From contig NZ_VTFU01000001.1 of NCBI RefSeq assembly GCF_009192735.1, positions 558,001 through 622,000 on the forward strand: a DNA stretch of 64,000 nucleotides, in the 5' to 3' direction. The position numbers and the translations under genes are program-made. Source of the stretch: Arthrobacter gandavensis (GTDB lineage Bacteria; Actinomycetota; Actinomycetes; Actinomycetales; Micrococcaceae). The notes beneath the pieces are model-generated. The model made no database searches and was not told the origin of the DNA. It saw nothing but the letters and a program-made list of their open reading frames with translations. Of the stretch, positions 14,328 through 23,088 are shown piece by piece; position 1 is the first letter of the stretch; the number at the start of each line of letters is the position of its first letter.

Positions 14328-15467
14328 CTAGCGCATGCTCTTGACTTCCTCCTCAACAGAGTGGGAAAGCTCGACGGCGGGAGGGCGCGGGCTGGTGCTG
14401 CGGATCGCCACCGATGTGCCCGAGTCCGCCGAGGTGAGCACCGCTTCCATGACCTCGAGCACGTGGAAACCCAGTTCCCCGCTCGCCCGCGGCAAGTGTC
14501 CGGCCGGTGTGCGGGCCAGGTCCTGCAGGCCTATTCCGCGGGCAGCATCCGGGTAGCCGGCGGATACCGGCAGCACCTCCCAGCCGTCGCCGCCGAGCGT
14601 GCGGAGCCGGACGTCGCCGTCGAACCGGTTGGGATCCGGAACCGCAAGGGAGCCGATCTCGCCGTGGACCTCAATGTTCGCCGAGTGGGTGGCAACCGCA
14701 TCGAAGCTCATGACCAGCGTCGACAGCGCGCCTGACTCGTGGGTCAGCACGCCGGTGACATGGGTGGGCGTGCTGACCGGGATTACCTCGCCGGCGCGTG
14801 CTCCCGAACCGATGATCCGGGTGCTGCGCGTGCTGCTGGCGGCACCAATGACTGAGGTGACCGGTCCCAGCAGGGTCACCAGCGCTGAGACGTAGTACGG
14901 CCCCATGTCCAGCAGCGGTCCGCCGCCGGGCACATAGTAGAAATCCGGGTTCGGGTGCCACCGTTCATGTCCCGGCGTGACCATGGTGGCCGTGGCGGAC
15001 ACCGGCGCCCCGATGAGGCCGTCGTCAATGGCCTTGCGGGCCGTCTGGATGCCGGTGCCCAGCACGGTGTCCGGTGCTGAGCCGAGGATCAGCCCGGCGG
15101 CTTCCGCGGCCTGCAGCATCCTCTCCCCCTCCGCGGTGCTCGCCGCCAGCGGCTTTTCGCCGTAGACGTGCTTGCCCGCGGCGATGGCCCGCAGGGCAAT
15201 GTCCGCGTGGGCGGCGGGAATGGTCAGGTTCAGGACCAAATCGACGCCGTCGTCTGCCAGGAGCTCGTCCACGGTGAGCGCACGGACGCCCGGATGGGCG
15301 GCCGCCACCTCGCGGGCCCGGTCCATATCCAGGTCAGCGACGGCGGTGAGGGTCACCGCGTCCAGCACCGGGAAGGTTTCAAGGTAGGCGGCGCTGATGT
15401 TTCCGCAGCCGACCATGCCAATGCGCAGTGTTTCGTCTGATGATCCGGTGCTTAGCGGCTGGCCCAC
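14328..15467 (-). CDS. Gfo/Idh/MocA-family NAD(P)-dependent oxidoreductase (last gene of sugar operon)
   Basis: 379 residues with an N-terminal Rossmann fold (RIGMVGCGNISAAYLETF, dinucleotide GxGxxx), the family motif GEKPLA (about residue 100) and a C-terminal alpha/beta domain with GPLLDMGPYYVSALV. These enzymes oxidise or reduce sugar or sugar-alcohol hydroxyls with NAD(P). GTG 15467 is chosen: AAAGGGG stands 6 bp upstream, and it overlaps the ThuA-like gene by 16 bp, implying translational coupling. It is the last gene of a seven-gene minus-strand operon that already has a second Gfo/Idh gene, so two successive redox steps, or forward and reverse steps, are likely. Confidence 0.87.
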   Translation of the reverse strand: MGQPLSTGSSDETLRIGMVGCGNISAAYLETFPVLDAVTLTAVADLDMDRAREVAAAHPGVRALTVDELLADDGVDLVLNLTIPAAHADIALRAIAAGKHVYGEKPLAASTAEGERMLQAAEAAGLILGSAPDTVLGTGIQTARKAIDDGLIGAPVSATATMVTPGHERWHPNPDFYYVPGGGPLLDMGPYYVSALVTLLGPVTSVIGAASSTRSTRIIGSGARAGEVIPVSTPTHVTGVLTHESGALSTLVMSFDAVATHSANIEVHGEIGSLAVPDPNRFDGDVRLRTLGGDGWEVLPVSAGYPDAARGIGLQDLARTPAGHLPRASGELGFHVLEVMEAVLTSADSGTSVAIRSTSPRPPAVELSHSVEEEVKSMR

Positions 15468-16150
15468 AGCATGCCCCTTTCGATGATGGCGGTTACATTC
15501 GGGTCCTGCAGGACGTCCACGGAGTGCCCGGGGGTGGCAACGAAGATCCGCCCCTTGCCCCAGGACCGGGTCCAGACGGCCGGGCAGGTAACGGGGCGGT
15601 TCCAGGCGTCCCATTCCCGCGCCGGCAGTGTGGTGGTGGCCAGCACGTCGATGTAGTCGTCCGCAAGCACCCAGTACTGCTCGGTGCGCAGGTCAAAGTC
15701 GGAGATCCCGGCGGTTATGGGGTGGTCGGCGGCGGCCGGCAGCATATTCACGGTGTAGTCGATGAAGTTATCCGATGCGTCGCCAATCCGTTCGTCCGGA
15801 TGCTTGCCCGGATGGCAGGCAAACTGTCCGCCGATGAGGTGCAGGTAATCCGAGTTGTTGCGGTAGGAGTCAGCAATGCCGCCGTGCCAGCCGGCCATTC
15901 CGGTTCCGGCTTCAATGGCGGCCCGCAGCCCCTCGAACTCCTCCCGCTCAATGGTGTTCATGGTGTTGCACTGGACAATCAGGTCAACGCCGGCCATGTA
16001 CTCCGCGTCGGCGTAAATCTTGGGCGACTCCTCGATCCGTACTTCGAAACCGTTCTGCCGCAGGTGCGGGAGGAAGAGGTTGGTGGCTTCAACGGGCTGG
16101 TGTCCGTCCCAGCCGCCCCGGACAACGAGGGCCTGGCGTGTGGTGCTCAT
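15452..16150 (-). CDS. ThuA-like domain protein (trehalose-utilisation family)
   Basis: A 232-residue glutamine-amidotransferase-fold protein of the ThuA family: ALVVRGGWDGHQPVEAT at the N-terminus, GMAGWHGGIADSYRN in the middle, then GKGRIFVATPGHS. ThuA in Sinorhizobium works with a Gfo/Idh dehydrogenase (ThuB) in oxidising disaccharides to 3-keto forms; the exact chemistry of ThuA is unsettled. Here it lies between a TIM-barrel isomerase and a Gfo/Idh enzyme, supporting a keto-sugar route. The protein lacks a signal peptide. Confidence 0.83.
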   Translation of the reverse strand: MSTTRQALVVRGGWDGHQPVEATNLFLPHLRQNGFEVRIEESPKIYADAEYMAGVDLIVQCNTMNTIEREEFEGLRAAIEAGTGMAGWHGGIADSYRNNSDYLHLIGGQFACHPGKHPDERIGDASDNFIDYTVNMLPAAADHPITAGISDFDLRTEQYWVLADDYIDVLATTTLPAREWDAWNRPVTCPAVWTRSWGKGRIFVATPGHSVDVLQDPNVTAIIERGMLWASR

Positions 16151-16162
16151 TCGGTGGTTCCT

Positions 16163-17167
16163 TTACTTGGTTGCAAAAGCTGAGTCGAAGGCGGCGTCCG
16201 GCGGGGTGATCTGCGCCAGGGACCGCACCAGTGCCAGGGCTCCCGGACCGCCGACCAGCCGGTCCATGCCGGCGTCCTCCCATTCCACGCTGGTGGGACC
16301 GTCGTAGCCGATGGCGTTGAGCATGCGGAAGATGCGTTCCCAGGGGACATCGCCATGCCCGGCGGTGACAAAGTCCCAGCCGCGGCGCGGGTCGCCCCAG
16401 GGCAGATGGGATCCCAGGCGGCCGTTGCGGCCGTCCAGCTGCTTGACGGATTCCTTTACATGGACGTGATAAATCCGGTCCTGGAAGTCGTACAGGAAGG
16501 CGGCGGGATCGAGGTCCTGCCAGATGAAGTGCGACGGGTCGAAGTTCAGGCCGAAACCTTCGCGGTGGCCAATCGCTTCCAGGGTGCGTTTCGCCGTCCA
16601 GTAGTCGTAGGCGATTTCGGAGGGATGGACCTCGAGGGCGAAGCGGACGCCCACTTCGTCAAAAACATCGATGATGGGGTTCCACCGGTCCGCAAAATCC
16701 TGGTAACCGCGCTCGATCATTCCGTCGGGCACCGGCGGGAACATGGCCACTGTCTTCCAGATGGATGAACCGGTGAAGCCGGTGACCGTGCTGACGCCCA
16801 GCCGGGCAGCCGCCCGGGCGGTCATCTTCAGCTCCTCGGCTGCACGGGTGCGCACGCCCTCGGGATCGCCGTCGCCCCAGACACGCGCGGAAACAATCCC
16901 CTGGTGCCGCTCATCGATGGGGTCATCGCAGACGGCCTGGCCGTTGAGGTGGTTGGAAATCGCGTACACCGAGAGGTTGTTGCGCTTGAGGATATCCAGC
17001 CGGCCCTGCAAATAATCGTCGTCTTCCACCGCCCGCCACACATCCAGGTGATCACCCCAGCAGGCGATCTCGAGGCCGTCGTAGCCCCACTCGCCGGCGA
17101 GGCGGGCCACTTCCTCGAACGGAAGGTCGGCCCACTGGCCGGTGAACAACGTAATTGGGCGGGTCAT
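16163..17167 (-). CDS. Sugar phosphate isomerase/epimerase-like TIM-barrel protein (AP endonuclease 2 family)
   Basis: 334 residues with an Xylose isomerase-like TIM barrel: [16 protein letters not shown] near the start, [17 protein letters not shown] (metal-binding Glu/His), [14 protein letters not shown] (Asp/His), YHVHVKES (His) and [11 protein letters not shown] near the end supply a divalent metal site. Members isomerise, epimerise or eliminate keto-sugars, and some act on 3-keto-glycosides made by Gfo/Idh enzymes. The start overlaps the stop of the upstream Gfo/Idh gene by 4 bp (ATGA). Substrate is not deducible. Confidence 0.85.
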   Translation of the reverse strand: MTRPITLFTGQWADLPFEEVARLAGEWGYDGLEIACWGDHLDVWRAVEDDDYLQGRLDILKRNNLSVYAISNHLNGQAVCDDPIDERHQGIVSARVWGDGDPEGVRTRAAEELKMTARAAARLGVSTVTGFTGSSIWKTVAMFPPVPDGMIERGYQDFADRWNPIIDVFDEVGVRFALEVHPSEIAYDYWTAKRTLEAIGHREGFGLNFDPSHFIWQDLDPAAFLYDFQDRIYHVHVKESVKQLDGRNGRLGSHLPWGDPRRGWDFVTAGHGDVPWERIFRMLNAIGYDGPTSVEWEDAGMDRLVGGPGALALVRSLAQITPPDAAFDSAFATK

Positions 17168-18408
17168 CGGATCTCCTCTGCTGCGGATGGAACGGTCGTA
17201 CGGGCTGGATCCGGCTCACTGATCACCGGTGTCCAGCGGCTTTCGGCTGCTGCGCTGTCCTCGACGGCTCCGAGCACGCGCTGGACCTGCAGGGCGTCGG
17301 CGAACGACGGCGTGGGCTGGCTTCCCGCCGCCAGCGCCGTGACCAGGTCCACGACCTGGTGCGTAAATCCGTGCTCGTAGCCCAGCCCGTGGCCGGTTGG
17401 CCACCAGTTGCCAACGTATGGGTGCTCGGGTTCGGTCACCATGATGCGGTGGAAACCCTGTTCGCCGCTGCGGTCGGTGGCGTCGTAGAACTGCAGGAAG
17501 TTCATGTCCTCGAAGTCGAAGGCGATGGAGCCCAGCGTGCCGTTCACTTCCAGGCGCATCGCGTTCTTGCGCCCCAGCGCGGCGCGGGTGGCTTCAAAGA
17601 CGCCGATCGGGCCGCCGTCGAAGCGTGCGGTGAAGATGGCGGCGTCGTCCACGGTCACGTCGCCCATTTCCTGGTCCTCACCGGTGGCCCCGTGGCCGCC
17701 GAGGCCCACGAAGTCACCGCCGACCGGGCGGCGGCGGGTGAATGTCTCCATCAGGGCGGAGACGCCGGTGAGCTGCTGCCCGGTGACGAACTGGGCCGCA
17801 TCGATGATGTGGGCGCCGATGTCGCCCAGCGCGCCGGACCCGGACAGGCTGCGGTCCAGCCGCCACGTCAGGGGCGCGTTTTCATCGGACAGCCAGTCCT
17901 GCAGGTACTGGGCGCGGACCTGGCGGATCTTCCCGAGCCTGCCGTCGTCGACCATCCGCTTGGCCAGTGCCAGCGCCGGCGTGCGGCGGTAGGAGTAGCC
18001 GCACATGGCGAACACTCCGCTGCGCGCCGCTTCCTGGGCCACCGCAGTCATTTCCTCGGCTTCGGCCACGGTGTTGGCCAGGGGCTTTTCGCACAGCACA
18101 TGTTTGCCGGCCCGCAGGGCAGCGACGGCTATTTCGGCATGGGTGTTTCCCGGCGAGCAGATGTCGATGAGATCAATGTCGTCGCGTTCAATCAGGTTGC
18201 GCCAATCCGTTTCCGTGGACGCCCAGCCCATTTTCCGGGCTGCGTCCTCCACCGCCCCGGGATTGCGGCCGGCTACGGCCGTCAGCTCGGGGGTCAGCGG
18301 AAGGTCGAAAAACCTGTGGGCGCTTCGCCACGCATGTGAATGCGCGGCGCCCATAAAGGCATAGCCGACCATCCCGATCCGAAGCGGGGTGGGTTCTGCC
18401 TGATGCAT
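17164..18408 (-). CDS. Gfo/Idh/MocA-family oxidoreductase (first of two in operon)
   Basis: 414 residues. The Rossmann motif is [16 protein letters not shown], close to the inositol/glucoside dehydrogenase branch with a bulky residue in place of the usual third glycine region. [35 protein letters not shown] is the standard second signature (catalytic Lys of EKP), and [19 protein letters not shown] follows. ATG 18408 is preferred over 18426 because AAAGGA lies upstream of it at about 9 bp. It is the fourth gene of the transport operon and directly precedes the TIM-barrel gene. Confidence 0.87.
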   Translation of the reverse strand: MHQAEPTPLRIGMVGYAFMGAAHSHAWRSAHRFFDLPLTPELTAVAGRNPGAVEDAARKMGWASTETDWRNLIERDDIDLIDICSPGNTHAEIAVAALRAGKHVLCEKPLANTVAEAEEMTAVAQEAARSGVFAMCGYSYRRTPALALAKRMVDDGRLGKIRQVRAQYLQDWLSDENAPLTWRLDRSLSGSGALGDIGAHIIDAAQFVTGQQLTGVSALMETFTRRRPVGGDFVGLGGHGATGEDQEMGDVTVDDAAIFTARFDGGPIGVFEATRAALGRKNAMRLEVNGTLGSIAFDFEDMNFLQFYDATDRSGEQGFHRIMVTEPEHPYVGNWWPTGHGLGYEHGFTHQVVDLVTALAAGSQPTPSFADALQVQRVLGAVEDSAAAESRWTPVISEPDPARTTVPSAAEEIR

Positions 18409-18441
18409 TATTGGTATTCCTTTCATTGGTGCAGCCTAGTG

Positions 18442-19335
18442 CTACTTGCTGAATCCGGCGGTGAGGCCGCTGAGCAGCTGCCGGCGGCCGACGATGTACA
18501 GCACCAGGATGGGCAGCGTGGTCAGGACCACGGAGGCCAGGACCGCCGGGATGTTGACGCTGTACTGGCCCTGGAAGGTCCACAGCGCCAGCGGAAGGAC
18601 GCGCAGGTCCGGACTCTGCGTGAGGATCAGCGGCAGCAGGAAGCCGTTCCAGACGCCCAGTGCGTTGTAGATGCCCACCGTTACGATGGCGGGCTTCGTC
18701 AGCGGCAGCGCGAGCCGCCACATGGTCTGCCATTCGCTGCAGCCGTCCAGCCGCATGGACTCGAACAGTTCGTTTGGCACGTCGCGGATAAAGTTCGAGA
18801 GGATAAGGACGGTCAGCGGAATGGCGAAGGCAATGGAGGGCAGGACCAGCGCCAAGAGGCTGTCATAGAGGTTCAGCCGGATGATCATCAGGTAAATGGG
18901 AATGATGGTGGCCTGCAGGGGAATGGCCAGCCCGAGCAGGAACAATCCGTTGCTGAACCTCAGGAACCGGCTGTTGCCGCGCACAATGGCGAAGGACGCC
19001 ATGAATGACACGGCCACCGCCGGGATGACGGTACCAATGGTGATGATGGCGCTGTTCATGAAGTACTTGGCGAAGTCCGCTTCCAGCACCATCCGGTAGT
19101 TCTCCAGGGTTGGAGACGCCGGCACGGCCAGCGGATTCTGGGAGAAGTACCCGGCCGATGTTTTCAGGCTGGTGATCACCACGTAGTACACCGGGATGAT
19201 AATGATGGCCAGCCAGATCCAGCCGGCCGCTCCCCCGGCGTAGTTCAGCTTTCGCCAGTGCACGCCGCGCCGTGACGCGGGCTTTGCGGCGGAGGGGTCG
19301 GAAGAATCCGCCCGTTTGGTTGCTGTTGCAGTCAT
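18442..19335 (-). CDS. Carbohydrate ABC transporter permease, MalG type
   Basis: A 297-residue CUT1-type inner-membrane permease. A cytoplasmic N-tail rich in Ser/Lys is followed by six predicted helices (first at WIWLAIIIIPVYYVVITSL). The EAA loop that docks the ATPase reads ELFESMRLDGCSEWQTMWRLALPL (about 195-218). It pairs with the MalF-type gene one base upstream. No ATPase gene is in the operon, so a shared MsiK-like subunit must serve it. The C-terminus GLTAGFSK is typical of MalG homologues. Confidence 0.9.
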   Translation of the reverse strand: MTATATKRADSSDPSAAKPASRRGVHWRKLNYAGGAAGWIWLAIIIIPVYYVVITSLKTSAGYFSQNPLAVPASPTLENYRMVLEADFAKYFMNSAIITIGTVIPAVAVSFMASFAIVRGNSRFLRFSNGLFLLGLAIPLQATIIPIYLMIIRLNLYDSLLALVLPSIAFAIPLTVLILSNFIRDVPNELFESMRLDGCSEWQTMWRLALPLTKPAIVTVGIYNALGVWNGFLLPLILTQSPDLRVLPLALWTFQGQYSVNIPAVLASVVLTTLPILVLYIVGRRQLLSGLTAGFSK

Positions 19336-19336
19336 G

Positions 19337-20296
19337 TCACATGCCTTCCAGTTGGCTGCCGCTGGAGCCCTTGCCGCCCAGGCGCTGCAGGGCCAGCGCC
19401 AGGGCCAGGCCGATGAGCACCAGGATCACGGCGAGGACGCTCGCCGGGCCCATGAGGTTGGCCCGGAATCCCGTGAGGTACATGTCCAGGGCCAGGATGC
19501 GGGTGGAGTTTCCCGGTCCGCCCGCTGTCAGCACGAAGATGAGGTCGAAGTAGGTCAGGGACCCCACCACCATCAGCGTGGAGGACGTGATGATGGTGTA
19601 CTTCAGCTGCGGAAGGGTGATGTGGAAAAACTGCTTGATCTTGCCGGCGCCGTCGATTTCCGCGGCCTCGTACAGCGACTTCGGGATTTGCCGCACCCCG
19701 CCTTGGTAGATCAGCGTGTGGAAGGGAACAAACTGCCACGCGATCACGAAGATGACCACCAGCAGCACCAGCTGCGGGTGTCCCAGCCAGTCCTGCGCCA
19801 GGACGGGAAGATTCAGGCCCTCGGCCAGACCGAAGTTGGGGTCCAGCAGCGCCTTGAAGGCAATGGCGATGGCCGCCGAGGACAGCAGCAGCGGCAGGAA
19901 GTACAGGACGGCAAGGAGCGCCCGGTACTTTTGGCTTCCGGCGGTGAAGACACCCAGCAGAAGGCTCAGCGGCGTCTGGACCAGCCAGGAGACAATCATG
20001 ATGAAAAAGGTCAGCCGCAGGGCGTTGTGCATCACAGGATCCCCCAGGACTGAAAGCCAGTTCCCAATGCCGGCCAGGGATATGGCCCCGATGCCGTCCC
20101 AGTTCGCGAAGCTGAGCACAAAGACGCCCACCAGCGGAACAACGGCGAAGACCACAAAGAAGAACAGTGCGGGCAGGACCAGCCACCACAGGGTGCCGGT
20201 TTTGCCGCGGCTGGAGCCCGAGCCCTGGCCCTTCCCCTGTGCCTTGGAGCCGCCGGCCTCGGCGGGGAGCGCGGCCGGCGGAACGGCAGCGATCAT
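19337..20296 (-). CDS. Carbohydrate ABC transporter permease, MalF type
   Basis: 319 residues with six membrane helices (first at LWWLVLPALFFFVVFAVVPLV) and the EAA loop SLYEAAEIDGAGKIKQFFHITLPQL. It forms the heterodimeric channel with the MalG-type protein encoded next. The first 35 residues are Pro/Gly/Lys-rich and cytoplasmic. Its start overlaps the end of the binding-protein gene by 4 bp, so expression is coupled. Confidence 0.9.
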   Translation of the reverse strand: MIAAVPPAALPAEAGGSKAQGKGQGSGSSRGKTGTLWWLVLPALFFFVVFAVVPLVGVFVLSFANWDGIGAISLAGIGNWLSVLGDPVMHNALRLTFFIMIVSWLVQTPLSLLLGVFTAGSQKYRALLAVLYFLPLLLSSAAIAIAFKALLDPNFGLAEGLNLPVLAQDWLGHPQLVLLVVIFVIAWQFVPFHTLIYQGGVRQIPKSLYEAAEIDGAGKIKQFFHITLPQLKYTIITSSTLMVVGSLTYFDLIFVLTAGGPGNSTRILALDMYLTGFRANLMGPASVLAVILVLIGLALALALQRLGGKGSSGSQLEGM

Positions 20297-21618
20297 TTGC
20301 CCAGGGTCGCATTCATGTTGGATGCGAACTGCTCGGGGGTGATGGCCAGCAGGAACAGCTGGTCAATGTTGCTCAGCAGCGCTTCCGCCGCGGTGGGGCT
20401 CAGCGCCTGGTCCCAGGACTGCTGGAAACTCGGTGCATCCTTCGCCAGCCCGTACTGGAAACTCAGGAATTCCTTGTCCGCGGACTTTTCGAGTTTGTCT
20501 TCAATGCCGGTGACGATCGGCACCGAGCCGGTCTCGATGTACGCGTCAACCTCCGCGTCGGTCAGCAGTCCGTCCTTGAAGAACTTCTTGGCCGCTTCCT
20601 TTTCGGAGTCGGAGGCCTTCGAGGAAATGGACTGGTAGCCGGCGGGATTGCCCACGGTGTTTGCCGGATCGCCCTTGCCGCCGTCGACAGTGGGGAAATT
20701 GATCCAGCCGAGCTTGCCGTCCTCGACAAAGCCGGCGCCGTCGTTCTTCATGCCGCCGTAGGTCCAGCCGCCGTGCAGCATCATGGCGGCCTTTCCGGTG
20801 TACAGCAGCGCCTGGTCCGCATTGCTGTCAGCGGTAATGGAGGTGAAGCCCTTGATGAAGCCGTCTGCCTTCACCAGGTCCTGGATCATGGTGTTGGCCT
20901 GCAATGCGGCCGGCTGCGACCAGGAATCGGGCTCCCCGTTGTAGATGGAGGTGAAGAGCTCGGGGCCTCCGACCCGGTCGTACAGGTATTCGAGCCACAT
21001 CATCGAGGTCCAGCGGGACTGCCCGCCCAGGGACAGCGGTGCGACGCCCATGTCATTAAATGTTTTGGTCAGGGCCATCAGGTCCTCCCACGTGGCGGGC
21101 GGTTCCGCTCCGGCCTTATCGAAGAGTTCCTTGTTGTAGTAGAAGATGATCGGTGTCACGGTTTGGGTGGGAATGGCGTAGATCTTGCCGTCCACGGTGG
21201 CCGCGCCAAATGTGGATTCCAGCAAACGGTCTTTGACATCCGGGTTTTCATCGAACCAGGATGTCAGGTCCTCAACCTGGCCGGCCTCGGCATAGGTGCG
21301 CAGGGTTCCGCCGCCCCAGCCGTAAATGATGGACGGTGCCTGGCCGGCGCCGATGGCCGTTTTGATCTTCGTCTTGTAGGCGTCGTTCTGGAAGAAGGTC
21401 GGCTTGATCTGCATGTCCGGGTTGGCCTCGTTGAAGGCGTCGATGGTGTCCTGTCGGATACCCTCGTCCGGCTGTCCGCTCAGCGCCCAAATGCTCGCTC
21501 CCCCGGCCGAGGTGTCACCCGGGCCCGATGAGCCGCAAGCGGTCAGGGTGTAGGCGGCGACGGGCGCCAGCACCGCCAGCGAGAGGAACGACCGACGGGA
21601 AGTAAACTTCGTTTCCAT
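20293..21618 (-). CDS. Sugar ABC transporter substrate-binding lipoprotein (first gene of operon)
   Basis: 441 residues; a lipobox LTAC places Cys28 as the lipidated residue. The mature part is a family-1 solute-binding protein (IRQDTIDAFNEANPDMQI, IIYGWGGGTLRTYAEAGQVEDLTSW, GKAAMMLHGGW). It captures an oligosaccharide or glycoside outside the membrane for the two permeases that follow. The gene opens the seven-gene operon ending at 14328. The promoter at 21758-21730 carries a 14-bp palindrome between -35 and -10. The divergent LacI gene at 21880 is a likely regulator. Confidence 0.9.
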   Translation of the reverse strand: METKFTSRRSFLSLAVLAPVAAYTLTACGSSGPGDTSAGGASIWALSGQPDEGIRQDTIDAFNEANPDMQIKPTFFQNDAYKTKIKTAIGAGQAPSIIYGWGGGTLRTYAEAGQVEDLTSWFDENPDVKDRLLESTFGAATVDGKIYAIPTQTVTPIIFYYNKELFDKAGAEPPATWEDLMALTKTFNDMGVAPLSLGGQSRWTSMMWLEYLYDRVGGPELFTSIYNGEPDSWSQPAALQANTMIQDLVKADGFIKGFTSITADSNADQALLYTGKAAMMLHGGWTYGGMKNDGAGFVEDGKLGWINFPTVDGGKGDPANTVGNPAGYQSISSKASDSEKEAAKKFFKDGLLTDAEVDAYIETGSVPIVTGIEDKLEKSADKEFLSFQYGLAKDAPSFQQSWDQALSPTAAEALLSNIDQLFLLAITPEQFASNMNATLGK

Positions 21619-21690
21619 TTCTTATCTCCATTGAAAAGAGCCGCAATGCTGCGGCAGCGGTTTTCGCTCGCCCACCCGGGAGCAGGGAAA

Positions 21691-21710
21691 ATTTCGAAAG
21701 ATTTCGAAAT
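21691..21710. promoter_or_regulatory. Tandem ATTTCGAAA sites in the operon leader
   Basis: ATTTCGAAAG (21691-21700) and ATTTCGAAAT (21701-21710) are contiguous 10-bp repeats, each holding the palindrome TTTCGAAA. They fall about 13-33 bases after the predicted transcription start of the minus-strand operon, so they could act as a second operator, one helical turn apart. Confidence 0.5.
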
Positions 21711-21729
21711 AAGTTCAGTGCTGACATGA

Positions 21730-21758
21730 AAAGTACTGTGATGCGCATCACTCGTCAA
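21730..21758 (-). promoter_or_regulatory. Promoter of the 7-gene sugar operon with operator in its spacer
   Basis: Minus-strand TTGACG (21758-21753), 17-bp spacer, TACTTT (21735-21730). The spacer contains the perfect palindrome GTGATGCGCATCAC (21738-21751), an ideal repressor position. Confidence 0.65.
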
Positions 21759-21837
21759 GAGCAAGCTTCAGGGAATTAATGCCCTCTTGACCCCAGCCCT
21801 GCGTATCCCGCAGACTTCAGGGGCCGAAAGTTTTTCG

Positions 21838-21849
21838 CAAAGCGTTTTC
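21838..21849. promoter_or_regulatory. LacI-type operator upstream of lacI-family gene
   Basis: CAAAGCGTTTTC has the AA-GCG-TTT core of LacI-family operators and lies about 30 bp before the LacI start codon, consistent with autoregulation. Confidence 0.4.
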
Positions 21850-21879
21850 TCTACCGAAAGCGCCAAAAAGGGAGCCGCA

Positions 21880-22920
21880 GTGAACCGGGGACGAACCGAT
21901 AAAACGACGCTGGCCAGCGTTGCCGAACTTGCCGGCGTCTCAGTGCCGACGGTTTCCAAAGTCATTAACGGGCGCGACGACGTTGCCGAGGGCACCCGCG
22001 GACGCGTTCAGCTTGCCCTGGCCCGGCTCGGTTATGAATCCCCAGTTCAGCGGCGGCTCCGCACCAGTGCCCCGGCCATGGTGGATCTCGTGTTTGACGG
22101 CCTCAACACCTCGTATTCGCTCGCCATCCTCATGGGCATCACCAACGGTGCCTCGGCGGAAAACGTCGAGGTGGTGCTCAGCACGGTCACCCCGGGGAAA
22201 CTCAAGAGCACCAATCACCTGGAGTGGTCCTCCCGGTTGGCCGATTCGGGACGGCGTGGACTCATTCTCGTCACGTCCGAGGTGACCACCGAACAGCTTG
22301 AGGCTTTTGAGCGGCGGAACATCCCCGTGGTGGTCATTGATCCGCTGAACCCGCCGCCGTCGGGCTTTGTCAGCATCGGCGCCACCAACTGGGCCGGAGG
22401 CAAGGCCGCGGTGGAGCACCTGATTGAACTGGGCCACCGGCGGATCGGCTTTATTGGCGGACCCGACGCCGCCGAGTGCAGCATGGCCCGGCTCCACGGC
22501 TACCTGGCGGCGCTGCGCGCGCATGGGATCGATGTGCGCGATGACTACATCCTCAGTGGAAATTTCAACCTTCCGTCGGGGGTCCGGGGCGCGTCCAAGC
22601 TGCTGTCGCTCGACGAGCCGCCCACGGCCATCTTTGCGGGCAGCGACCTCACGGCGCTCGGCGTGCTGGATGAAGCACGCCGCCGCGACCTGCGGGTTCC
22701 CGAAGACCTGAGCCTGGTGGGCTTCGATGGAACCGACCTGGCCGAGCAGTCCGTTCCCCGGCTGACATCGGTGAGCCAGCCCCTGCAGGAAATGGGGCGC
22801 TCGGCCCTGCGCAGCGTCCTGCGCCTGGCGAACGGCGAGGAGCTGGAATCCCTCCATGTCGAATTCGCCACCACGCTGGTGGTGCGTGACTCGACCGCTC
22901 CCCCGGCTTCGGCGGCATAG
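21880..22920 (+). CDS. LacI-family transcriptional repressor
   Basis: 346 residues: an N-terminal LacI helix-turn-helix (TTLASVAELAGVSVPTVSKVINGRDDV) and hinge, then a periplasmic-binding-like effector domain (GHRRIGFIGGPDAAECSMARLHGYLAALRAHG, TAIFAGSDLTALGVLDEARRRDLRVPEDLSLVGFDGTDLA). GTG 21880 is used because GGGAG precedes it by 5 bp. It stands between the two divergent sugar ABC operons and probably controls the downstream arabino-oligosaccharide genes through GTTAGCGCTAAC at 22971; it may also act on the minus-strand operon. The effector sugar is unknown. Confidence 0.9.
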   Translation: MNRGRTDKTTLASVAELAGVSVPTVSKVINGRDDVAEGTRGRVQLALARLGYESPVQRRLRTSAPAMVDLVFDGLNTSYSLAILMGITNGASAENVEVVLSTVTPGKLKSTNHLEWSSRLADSGRRGLILVTSEVTTEQLEAFERRNIPVVVIDPLNPPPSGFVSIGATNWAGGKAAVEHLIELGHRRIGFIGGPDAAECSMARLHGYLAALRAHGIDVRDDYILSGNFNLPSGVRGASKLLSLDEPPTAIFAGSDLTALGVLDEARRRDLRVPEDLSLVGFDGTDLAEQSVPRLTSVSQPLQEMGRSALRSVLRLANGEELESLHVEFATTLVVRDSTAPPASAA

Positions 22921-22970
22921 CCAGCAACTCCGGGTGTTGAATCACAGCGCCGGCTGGGTTGTAACAAAGC

Positions 22971-23019
22971 GTTAGCGCTAACAACTTTCCTTGCCCCGGC
23001 GAAGGGCGGGGTCTAGGCT
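22971..23019 (+). promoter_or_regulatory. Promoter and LacI operator of the arabinoside ABC operon
   Basis: GTTAGCGCTAAC (22971-22982) is a perfect LacI-family palindrome. It stands 8 bp upstream of TTGCCC (22991-22996), which is 17 bp from TAGGCT (23014-23019). Transcription would start near 23026, about 60 bp before the binding-protein start. Confidence 0.65.
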
Positions 23020-23088
23020 CGGGCCACCGGAGCGCTCCTCTCGGGGTGGTCCGGATAACTGCATCCGACGTGCACAAAGGAGTGACGC

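Noticed and set aside
14313-14336. Terminator between the ECF42 and Gfo/Idh genes
   Set aside because: The 14-bp gap between these convergent genes has no stem-loop long enough to support the call.
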